64,000 nucleotides of DNA from Turbatrix aceti (lineage: Eukaryota; Nematoda; Chromadorea; Rhabditida; Panagrolaimidae): the NCBI GenBank assembly GCA_963969345.1, contig OZ017768.1, forward strand, positions 9,960,193 to 10,024,192. The letters are read 5' to 3'. Below, one piece after another: positions 55,713-64,000 of this stretch. Each line of letters opens with the position of its first letter. Position 1 is the first letter of the stretch. Below the pieces are notes generated by a model. That model worked only from the letters and a program-made list of their open reading frames with translations, ran no database searches and was not told the DNA's origin. The translations under genes were made by a program, and so were the position numbers.

Positions 55713-56084
55713 ATTTTATTTGAATAAAAACAGTAAACAAAGTTGGTTTCAATAAAAAAAAATTATCTACGAATCTATTAACTTTATTGAACAAGAAAAC
55801 GTAAACAAAAACTGTCCGTAATGGTGTGAGTGAGACTCACTCACTCACTCAGTGAGTTATCTACATCAGGGCAATGTGCGTATCAAAATATATTCCTAAC
55901 CATAACAATGAATCAGATAAAAAACGATTTTTTTTGTTTTCAGTATCAAAAATCGTTTTAGTAGAAGAATGCTTTCAATAAACAAGTTTAAAACAAACAG
56001 TCGAGTTCGAGTTTAGAATTACTAAATATAAAAAAAGGCTGTCTTTCAGTCAGACAAGACAATTCTTATGTCTGGCTTTCAAGC
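55713..56084. other. Spacer with GTGAGT/ACTCAC simple repeat
   Basis: Positions 55826-55858 hold a small palindromic cluster of GAGTGAGACTCACTCACTCAC. Otherwise AT-rich, leading to the promoter of the secreted lectin gene; TCTTTCAGTCAGACAAG near 56042 is a possible spliced-leader acceptor. Confidence 0.35.
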
Positions 56085-56716
56085 ATGGGAATTCTAATGT
56101 TGATTTTTTGTATTCAATGTGTTTTACTTTCTGTTGTACTATCAGTTAAAGTTTGTCCTCCCTTATTTAATTTGAACGCAACATTTGACGGCGTGTCAAA
56201 ATGCTATGCTAACTTACATATGCCAGAAAAACGTCTCGATCGCTGCAATTATCCAAAGCAGTGTCAGTTTCTGCATCCAGATGCCATTCCCGTTGTTATC
56301 AAATCAGAAGAGGAAAATCACGCACTTTGTAGTTTTATATACTTCAGTGATAAAAATTTAATTGGTTTGTTTCAGTTGTCCATTTCACGCAATACCCCCC
56401 GGCTTACATTGGACTCTACATCCCGTGCGGTTCACCCGTAGATGGCACAATAAAAAACTTTAAATGGGTTGATGAATCACCGCTTACATTTCATCATCTT
56501 CATGTGTACGGTACCGGTGGCATGGCGACGCTGGGATACAAGCCAGAACCATTGTGGGATGACAATGATGGAACGCTTCCTGCCAAAACGACAAACATTA
56601 TTTGCCAAATTATTTTGGATTCCCCGATCAAACATAATGTTAACGAAAAAGCTAACAAATTGAACTTGGCGAATGACGAGGACTGTTTGGACGAATGCGA
56701 CAACGACGAATGCTAA
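56085..56716 (+). CDS. Secreted stand-alone lectin-like ectodomain protein
   Basis: Exons 56085-56328 and 56376-56716 join in phase 1 to 194 residues. A signal peptide (ILMLIFCIQCVLLSVVLSV) precedes the same lectin-like motifs as the two fused receptors: VCPPLF, KCYAN, CQFLHPDAIPVVI, YPPAYIGLYIPC, FKWVDES, LWDDNDGT and NIICQIIL. The intron lies at the same codon as in the fusions. Instead of a receptor, the protein ends in an acidic tail with CLDECDNDEC. No membrane helix follows, so it should be secreted. It could be the ancestral module, a decoy or ligand-binding partner for the receptors, or a fusion that lost its 7TM half; the last is plausible because the receptor fragment at 54178 lies nearby. 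Confidence 0.82.
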
Positions 56717-56918
56717 TCAAAAAAAAATACTTGGCTGAAGTTTTGCAAAAAATATTTATTTTTTATTGATTTGTGTTTATGACCAAATTTGTAAATGTAT
56801 TGGTGTTTTTAAACAAATGTAAAAAAAATAAACAATCGGCCAGATGTGCATTGGTAGTTGTAGCTCTGCAAACATATACCTTTTCATCTATGCAAAAAAT
56901 TATTCATTCATTTTTCAT

Positions 56919-57063
56919 TCATTTATTCTCTATCTCGTACGCACCATATCATACATACAACACTACAATGAATAGTCAGTAGAAGGTGATGAAGGTGATG
57001 AAGATGATGATGGCGACTCGTACGTAGAGGGGCCCATCCGGAACGGATGTCATTGCGATACGT
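56919..57063 (+). repeat. Inverted repeat flanking a receptor, left copy
   Basis: About 145 bp, including GGTGATGAAGATGATGATGG and the GGGGCCCATCCGGAACGGAT palindrome-like word. It is matched in reverse orientation at 60437-60570 with a 12-bp length difference in the GATGAAGGT tract. Confidence 0.82.
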
Positions 57064-57100
57064 GCACCCTGAGTTCGCAGCTCTGATAGGGGACGGGACG

Positions 57101-58222
57101 CACAATGGGAAATTTCCCCTATACCAAAAAATCGTATGCACACGCATGCTTTTCTGCACGCAGACGCACGCGCAGCGCTTGCTGTTTTCGCGTTGTTTTT
57201 TGATCGTTTTTTGAAAAGTGCGTGTTACTAAATAGTTCATCCTGGATCCAGGATTGAAGATATCTGTTTCGGATCTTTTCGATTTTGTTAGGCTTTAATT
57301 TATCTTTAATTTGGCGCAACTGCCAAATTTCAGATATTACTAGGCAATGCGCTAGAGGGCTGACAAAAACGTCGATTTTTGAACTTTGGAAGCTATCAAC
57401 TTTTCGGCTTTTGGTTCAAAAGTCTCCAAATTTTCAGCAGACACTGTTATTAGTGTCATAAACATAACTGAGGTTTTAAATCCGGATCCATTCCCTCAGT
57501 TTTGAGATGGCATTTCAGGGTGACTTTTGATGGCTTATTACCGTAGTTTTTGTACAATTGCATGTTTTTGAATCGAAATGGGCTGCCAATGTGTTTTAGT
57601 TTCGGCATAGATGTGCTGCATAGGCTTGTTTTACAAAATTTCATTAATTTAGCAAAAATGATATTTTTTTTTAATTATGGATTATTTTGACAAAAAAACA
57701 AAGTAAAAACTTAATTACCTTGATAAAAAAAGGTATGGTACCAAATAGAGTCTAGAAACGTGCAATTGCACAAAAACTACGGTAATAAGCCATCAAAAGT
57801 CACCCTGAAATGCCATCTCAAAACTGACGGAATGGATCCGGATTTAAAACCTCAGTTATGTTTATGACACTAATAACAGTGTCTGCTGAAAATTTGGAGA
57901 CTTTTGAACCAAAAGCCGAAAAGTTGATAGCTTCCAAAGTTCAAAAATCGACGTTTTTGTCAGCCCTCTAGCGCATTGCCTAGTAATATCTGAAATTTGA
58001 ATTTTGCGCCAAATTGAAGATAAATTAAAGCCTAACAAAATCGAAAAGATCCGAAACAGATATCTTCAATCCTGGATCCAGGATAAACTATTTAGTAACA
58101 CGCACTTTTCAAAAAACGATCAAAAAACAACGCGAAAACAGCAAGCGCTGCGCGTGCGTCTGCGTGCAGAAAAGCATGCGTGTGCATACGATTTTTTGGT
58201 ATAGGGGAAATTTCCCATTGTG
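57101..58222. mobile_element. Palindromic foldback element, about 1.1 kb
   Basis: Inverted ends CACAATGGGAAATTTCCC with a 5-bp direct repeat GGACG outside both (57096-57100 and 58223-58227). Arms of about 480 bp pair almost completely around a centre near 57660. No gene. A superfamily cannot be assigned from the ends. Confidence 0.82.
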
Positions 58223-58634
58223 GGACGTGTTTTTGGTGTGGTGTGGTTTTTTGATTGGATGATAACGATTGAGTTGTAGAAAACCGCTGCGCCCAAGCGG
58301 GATCGAACCTCGACCTTGATTTCCTTGTAGAGACGCGCCGCAAAAAATTATTCTCAAATTTAATTTATAGAGATGGGACTTTGATTGCCATCGCAGTTTT
58401 GTGAGCTGCTTCCGTGTGGTTTTCATGTATTTAAGAGACAGTTTCCGAGCTGATTCAGGAGCCGCGATGCAGCATTTTTACAATTTCAAATGTTTTTTAT
58501 GTTTTGTCACCATGCGTCAAATAATATCGAGTTTTATTATAAATGTCAATGCTATTGTACAAAAAAAGTGAAAATATTTTTGTGATAAACAATTGGTGAT
58601 TTCGGAGTGTCTGTTAGTTAATAAAACTGGTAAT
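58223..58634. other. Spacer with tRNA-like B-box
   Basis: On the minus strand near 58310-58285 the word GGTTCGATCCCGC matches a tRNA B-box, but no A-box or cloverleaf can be drawn. It is probably a SINE or tRNA relic. Otherwise this is the 3' flank of the minus-strand receptor. Confidence 0.35.
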
Positions 58635-59608
58635 TTAGTTTTCTCTTATTGTATAGAATTTAAATAATCTGCGCCGCCACTGCTTGTTGAGCAGAAAGGG
58701 TATGTAGAGAACTGCTATAAAGATAATTTCACAAGTTGACATTACATGCACGAAAAAATTAAATGCGAAAAAAGAAATCGAAAAAAATGCACATAAACGG
58801 AAAACGGACATTGCTGTGAAAGAAAATGTCAAGAATACGGTTTGCACAAGCAATACGTTCTCTGCGTTTCTCTGCTTTGTTGAAACGGTTCTTTTGTTTT
58901 CGGAGTTTTGACAGAAGCGACTTGCAAGGGATGCTGACAAAGAGAAGCTCATAGCGACGAGGGAAGTTGTCCAGGTTGAAACCTGGAAAGCGAACTCGTA
59001 ATAACTGTTTCCGAGTGCAGCAAAACAAGTTGGAGTGAAATAACCCCAGTAACATGGCAAAATATTCATAATGGGAATGTATATCGCAAAAGGATATAGT
59101 ATTATTAACAGTATGCCAAAAATAGTTGTTTTTGCGTTCCAGATATAATCCATCTTCTGCCAAAAAAGTACCGCTGAAAGTAATTTTATATTTTTTTACA
59201 GTATTTACCGTAACGATTACCTATAAATCTGTTGAAAACCAAAAGTAAATTCCATACACCAATAAAGATTCTAAAATGCCAACTAGAGGCAGAGTATATA
59301 TTCATAAAAAAACTGGTGTCGATCATAAGAATAAAGATGCCGAACACCGCGATAAAGACGCAGTAAACATTTCCAATGAGAAAAATTATAAAAAAAGATG
59401 AACGCATAAAATGTTTGTTTTTAATGACGCCATTTGCAATAAAGATGGCAATCACGGCTACAAAAAATGTATTCACGTATCGCATGAAAGTATCTGCTAA
59501 CTCCATGTATATGACAATTTCTTTCTGTCCAGGTGTCATAGAAGCGTCGAATAAATAAGTGGTTTGAGTGGTAGTTACAACTTCAAGGATTGTTGTATTT
59601 GAAACCAT
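58635..59608 (-). CDS. Nematode-type serpentine 7TM receptor
   Basis: Minus-strand exons 59608-59221 and 59173-58635 join in phase 1 to 308 residues. The N-terminus is short and Thr-rich with NTT glycosylation and no signal peptide. Helix 3 ends VFNRFI with the intron in the same codon as in the other receptors. SLSASLASRFC follows helix 5, AENVLLVQT precedes helix 6, and IPFLLNKQWRRRLFKF ends helix 7. Unlike its paralogs it stops eight residues or so after that, so it lacks the extra hydrophobic tail and the lectin ectodomain. It is transcribed away from the gene cluster and lies between two inverted repeat copies. Confidence 0.8.
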
Positions 59609-60436
59609 CGAGTTTAGTAAAATCTGAAAAGTTTTTTGTCTATAAAAAAATGATACAAAAAATGGTATAATTATTCAGAAAATAAGACACTGCAAAGAGA
59701 TGACATTGAAGTACATACATTTATGTATTATATCTGTATGCATACACAGAAAACCATACAAAAAAATGATAGTTGTCAGAACGGACTATTATGTTAATTT
59801 GTATCTTGTTCTAATACTATACATAAATGGGGGGTTGTTTGCAAAGTCATTGTACATGTCATTTTTTTAATAATTTGTGTACTTTGTTCAAGCACAAGGG
59901 TAGTTCTGCTCAAAAACCGTTTTTTTAAACTTTCAAAATTATTATTTTGTATTTTTATTTTATTTCATTATCTGCTTTAGACATACACATAACAACTATT
60001 TACAAGAACACAAAAAAACTGAGTCAAAACTCAATGTGTAGTTTGGATCTCGGTTTTTTATTTCGTCAGGATCGTGTGTAAGTTTTTTTAACCGTTCATT
60101 TGTTCTACTGTATTTTCAATGCAGTGAGTCTATCGCGTATTTAGAATGACATTTTAGAGACAGAGTATATTGTATCAACAGTCCCATGCCCATCAGTCGG
60201 CTGCGAGCGATCGTCGTATATTTTTTATTTACAATAATATTTCTATTTTTTGCCACTGAATAATACCTAAAATAAACACAATATGAATATCAATTTTAAT
60301 AAGTATTAAAGATACATACTTGCGAATTTGTTGTATGACAGGATCAAATTTAATGAATCCAGAAATAATTTATTAAGCAAATCTATATAAGAATTGTCAT
60401 CATATAGTATATTTAGTCATCTACATACACATAAAT
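59609..60436. other. 5' flank of minus-strand receptor, no gene seen
   Basis: AT-rich, with no coding signal. It should include the promoter of the receptor at 58635-59608. Confidence 0.4.
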
Positions 60437-60570
60437 ACGTATCGCAAAGACATCCGTTCCGGATGGGCCCCTCTACGTACGAGTCGCCATCATCATCTTC
60501 ATCACCTTCTGACTGTTCATTGTAGTGTTGTATGTATGATATGGTGCGTACGAGTTAGAGAATAAATGAA
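60437..60570 (-). repeat. Inverted repeat flanking a receptor, right copy
   Basis: Reverse-complement of 56919-57063. The pair encloses 3.4 kb with the foldback element and the minus-strand receptor gene. Confidence 0.82.
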
Positions 60571-60833
60571 ATACACATAAATATAGAATCCAATATTTAG
60601 AAAAAACAATTGTAAACTTACATTAATGGTGAAATAAATAAATAAATAAATAAAAAATATATTAATGTACGCCATTAAAATCGAATCATAAAAATATAAG
60701 ACGCAGACCTTAAAAATTTTTTTCTACCTTGGTTTTTTCTGCATATTTTTAGAATTTTACTTCTAGAAGAAGTTTGACGCATGAAAAACGACATTTTTTT
60801 ACATGGCTTTAAAAATTTCAATCACTTCACCTT

Positions 60834-61338
60834 TTTGCGTCATTTTGGCCACAAAACTTCTGAGCTATTTTACAGAAGTAAAATGCTGAAAAATCAACGT
60901 TTTTCCTGCCGACACTTGGGCAAGAAGTTAATTCGCATTTATTGTGATAAAATCGAACAATGGTTTGTAACGCCACGTTAATACGTTATTTTTGTACAAT
61001 TCGTTGATGCACGGGAGCTCATTTCATTTACTTGCGTTTTATTTTCATTTTCTTCTTTGCAACGAACAAAAAACACAAAAAGAAACAAAAACAGTGATAC
61101 AGGCATCACTGTTTTTGCCTGCATCACTGGCGTATTTGGCCAAATCGCCCGCTGCGAGAGTACTCGACGCGCACGCAACCAGAAGTTGAGCGAGCTTTTT
61201 TGCGTTTGTTTTTTGAAAGTGATATCTGTTCGTCGGCATTTTTCGTGTTTTCATAGTTGTTTCTTCGTTTTGGCCTTTTCCAATGTTATTAAGCTCAGTC
61301 TGGCGAGTCCAAACCGTTGTTTATCTGAGTTGATTGCT
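60834..61338 (+). repeat. 505-bp direct repeat, copy 1
   Basis: Nearly identical to 62014-62519, 1180 bp downstream, with one added T and a few substitutions. It includes a short perfect inverted word (AGTGATACAGGCATCACTGT). The copies end together at GAGTTGATTGCT. Confidence 0.9.
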
Positions 61339-62013
61339 TTACTGCAAAGCTCAGTACATCGCTTCAAAATCATCAAATTTTTTTATGCATTTTCAATCAT
61401 TCTGGATCCAAAAGTGAAAGTTTTTGAGTTTTTTGGTTGTTTTGGTTTTCCCGCGTGCGCCATTCTTTTTTATAAATACTGAAACTTGTGTGCTAGAACG
61501 CGCGACCTCTATTCTCGACGTCTAAGGTTTGATTCCTAGCGGTGTCACGGCCGCTTTCTTTAGTCAAGTGAACTCACGAATGCGTTCATTAATCATTTTT
61601 AACAACATCGTCGATCTAACCACTTATCATCACTGTAATGTTGTAATGTTGTATGGCCGGTGTCTTTGGTCTTTTTCACAATGTAAATAAATTAAACGAA
61701 TTTTAAAAGCAAATGTCAAAGTTTTTTGATTATATTTTCTTGTTTTGCACACTATGTACATACATTTAAGTTTTTGTTCAAACATACGTTTTAGCTCAAT
61801 TGTAAAATGTTAATTAGGTCTAAAACGTAATAAACAATCTTTGTATAAAACGTTATTAATAAAACTCAAACAAAGTAAACGACTAATGCGATCAAAAGTA
61901 GTTGATCAATGTCAATTTGTAAAAAAAACTAACTGAGTCATTTACAAAAAATGCCCTTAATATCGAGATTCTGCAAAAAAAGGTTGATGTTTCTTCTCTC
62001 TTCTGTCACATTT
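61339..62013. other. Spacer between direct repeats
   Basis: No gene seen. Near 61500-61550 lies GGTTTGATTCC, one base off a tRNA B-box, after TGTGCTAGAACGCG. It is probably a tRNA-derived SINE relic. The end, 61934-62005, pairs in reverse with 62725-62810 across the gap. Confidence 0.35.
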
Positions 62014-62519
62014 TTTGCGTCATTTTGGCCACAAAACTTCTGAGCTATTTTACAGAAGTAAAATGCTGAAAAATCAACGTTTTTCCTGCCGACACTTGGG
62101 CAAGAAGTTAATTCGCATTTATTGTGATAAAATCGAACAATGGTTTGTAACGCCACGTTAATACGTTATTTTTGTACAATTCGTTGATGCACGGGAGCTC
62201 ATTTCATTTACTTGCGTTTTATTTTCATTTTCTTCTTTGCAACGAACAAAAAACACAAAAAGAAACAAAAACAGTGATACAGGCATCACTGTTTTTGCCT
62301 GCATCACTGGCGTATTTGGCCAAATCGCCCGCTGCGAGAGTACTCGACGCGCACGCAACCAGAAGTTGAGCGAGCTTTTTTTGCGTTTGTTTTTTGAAAG
62401 TGATATCTGTTCGTCGGCATTTTTCGTGTATTCATAGTTGTTTCTTCGTTTTGGCCTTTTCCAATGTTATTAAGCTCAGTCTGGCGAGTCCAAACCGTTG
62501 TTTATCTGAGTTGATTGCT
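62014..62519 (+). repeat. 506-bp direct repeat, copy 2
   Basis: Second copy of 60834-61338, ending a few bases before the assembly gap. The flanks of this copy are inverted repeats of each other (61934-62005 with 62725-62810), so it may be one arm of a palindromic element. Confidence 0.9.
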
Positions 62520-62524
62520 GTTAC

Positions 62525-62724
62525 NNNNNNNNNNNNNNNNNNNNNNNNNNNNNNNNNNNNNNNNNNNNNNNNNNNNNNNNNNNNNNNNNNNNNNNNNNNN
62601 NNNNNNNNNNNNNNNNNNNNNNNNNNNNNNNNNNNNNNNNNNNNNNNNNNNNNNNNNNNNNNNNNNNNNNNNNNNNNNNNNNNNNNNNNNNNNNNNNNNN
62701 NNNNNNNNNNNNNNNNNNNNNNNN
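62525..62724. other. Assembly gap, 200 N
   Basis: Exactly 200 unknown bases, a placeholder length. It lies inside what looks like a palindromic repeat, a structure that often breaks assemblies. Confidence 1.
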
Positions 62725-62838
62725 TGACAAGGGAGCGAAAAAACATCAAACTTTTTTTTGCACAATCTCGATATCAAGCGCATTTTTTGTAAATGACTAA
62801 TAAGTTTATTTTTTACATTGACATGCTGCAATGATGAA

Positions 62839-63435
62839 ACAAACTTTCACTACTCGTCAATAGGTCTCGACGCAAAAATTTTTGAAGTTTTTATAAAGTG
62901 TTGTGTATTCGCTGGCATTTTTCACATGTTCATGCATTTTCATTCGTTTTGCCACTTCTCAGTGTTATTAGGCTAAGACTGAGCTAACTAACTGTCCTTC
63001 GGCTGAGTTGATAAGTTATCGGAGAAATGTGCTGGAAAGCGCCAAAGTTGCCTATTTTGAAAACGCGTTTCAAATTTTTTCTCCAAATTTGTAGTGTACA
63101 AATGAATTCTGGGACCAAAACTGTGTTGCCCCTACCTAGAGCTTGGAGGCCCATCCAACTTTACCCCGGTCGGCGACTATTAGTTTTCGAGTTATTCACG
63201 ATTTTATATTCGGTGCTATCTGGCAACTTTGGCGCCTTCCAGCATATTTCTCCGATAACTTATCAACTCAGCCCAAGGATGGTTAGTTCGCTCAGTCTTA
63301 GCCAAAAAACACTGAAAAGTGGCAAAACGAATGAGAAGTCATGAACATGTGAAAAATGCCAGCGAATACACAACACTTTATAAAAACTTCAAAAATTTTT
63401 GCGTCGAGACCTATTGACGAGTAGTGAAAGTTTGT
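62839..63435. mobile_element. Foldback element, about 0.6 kb
   Basis: Inverted arms of about 205 bp (62839-63050 and 63228-63435) begin ACAAACTTTCACTACTCGTC. The spacer of about 180 bp holds GGGGTAAAGTTGG-type sequence in reverse. No clear target duplication and no gene. Confidence 0.78.
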
Positions 63436-63480
63436 AGGAATGAATGAAAATAATATCATTGTTGATGATAATACATAACA

Positions 63481-63873
63481 ATGTTTGGGAATTACACATG
63501 TGAACTCCATACGAAAAACTACCAAAAAAGTATCCTGAACAATGAACAAAGCGAACTCCATCAAGCTTTACTCAATTCCGGAAAGAACACAATATTTTCA
63601 ACATTGTCTCTCATCGGCATTGTTTTAGAAATCAACCAAAAGACACCAATAAATACTATAAACATGCTGTGTCAATTTTTGTTTAATCTCATCAAAAATG
63701 CAGTAAATTCGATGATACAAAAATTAGATTGCGTGATTGCTGTTTTGATGCTTTTATTAATTCTTGTGTGCATTTTGCATGTTGTTTATGTTATTATTGC
63801 TGTGTTCATTGTTAAATGTACGTTGACCGCGTTTCAAAATATGTTTGGTCTTCGTATACCTATAAATAATTAA
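63481..63873 (+). CDS. Small membrane protein, unknown
   Basis: One uninterrupted frame of 130 residues starts at a true ATG. The first 80 residues are polar, Asn/Gln/Ser-rich with a weakly hydrophobic patch (TLSLIGIVLEI). A long hydrophobic stretch (VIAVLMLLLILVCILHVVYVIIAVFIV) near the C-terminus is enough for one or two helices, followed by a short tail. No signal peptide and no recognised family. Absence of introns and AT-rich context leave some doubt that it is expressed. Confidence 0.4.
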   Translation: MFGNYTCELHTKNYQKSILNNEQSELHQALLNSGKNTIFSTLSLIGIVLEINQKTPINTINMLCQFLFNLIKNAVNSMIQKLDCVIAVLMLLLILVCILHVVYVIIAVFIVKCTLTAFQNMFGLRIPINN

Positions 63874-64000
63874 CCTACTAATATTAATGTCCTTTGACGC
63901 CTCATTATAATTGCTCGGCTTAAACTTTTCAGCCCTGCCTTTGGGCCGACAGTTTATTCCATTTTTAAATTTAACCCGTCTTGTAATCAAGGCATAAAAT

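Noticed and set aside
58270..58345. tRNA gene on the minus strand
   Set aside because: Only the B-box (GGTTCGATCCC) fits; no A-box, anticodon arm or acceptor stem can be drawn.
61485..61560. tRNA gene on the plus strand
   Set aside because: B-box has a mismatch and no complete cloverleaf forms; more likely a tRNA-derived repeat relic.
1..64000. CRISPR arrays, operon-style ribosome sites and rRNA genes
   Set aside because: Intron-rich eukaryotic sequence; no regularly spaced repeats of CRISPR type and no rRNA-like sequence were seen.

Overview
The window looks like an ecdysozoan, most likely nematode, draft contig. It is AT-rich, with short introns ending in TTTTCAG or TTTTAG, serpentine 7TM receptors of nematode chemoreceptor type, a FAX-1/NR2E3 nuclear receptor, and a 200-N assembly gap. 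No species can be named from the sequence. All coding regions were assembled by hand from splice-site and reading-frame logic, with no transcript or database support.

Layout. (1) 1-10179 is a conserved housekeeping block: the 3' part of a SulP (SLC26-like) anion transporter on +, a class III CoA-transferase (SUGCT/CaiB type) on -, and a full importin-5/karyopherin beta-3 on +. (2) 10180-22502 is a mixed region: two 7TM receptor genes, a lamin-type intermediate filament gene with an unusual head on -, several inverted-repeat transposons (one hAT foldback element carries a solo LTR), an LTR-like fragment, and a small single-pass membrane protein. (3) 22503-26611 is transposon-dominated: an RTE-like LINE fragment split by a hAT MITE, then a 2-kb palindromic element. 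(4) 26612-28342 is the FAX-1/NR2E3 nuclear receptor on -, followed by about 9 kb with no supported gene. (5) 37681-42805 is a tandem array of three paralogous F-box-like genes. (6) 43536-56716 is a cluster of secreted and membrane genes: two secreted endonuclease/exonuclease/phosphatase (EEP) paralogs, two C-type-lectin-domain/7TM fusion receptors, one stand-alone secreted copy of the same lectin domain, another 7TM receptor, a receptor fragment, and a type I membrane protein. (7) 56717-64000 is repeat-rich, with one 7TM receptor on - and one small membrane protein.

The most interesting system is the cluster at 43.5-57 kb. A signal peptide plus C-type-lectin-like ectodomain is joined in frame, across a conserved intron, to a nematode-type 7TM receptor that also has an eighth hydrophobic segment. 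The same ectodomain also exists alone as a predicted secreted protein. The second fusion gene is split by a 1.37-kb palindromic insertion with TTAA target duplications (piggyBac-like); removing it would leave the frame intact. Two near-identical EEP genes bracket the pair and share about 105 bp upstream, including an ATTTGCAT octamer. This suggests a young surface-sensing gene neighbourhood built by duplication, fusion and transposition.
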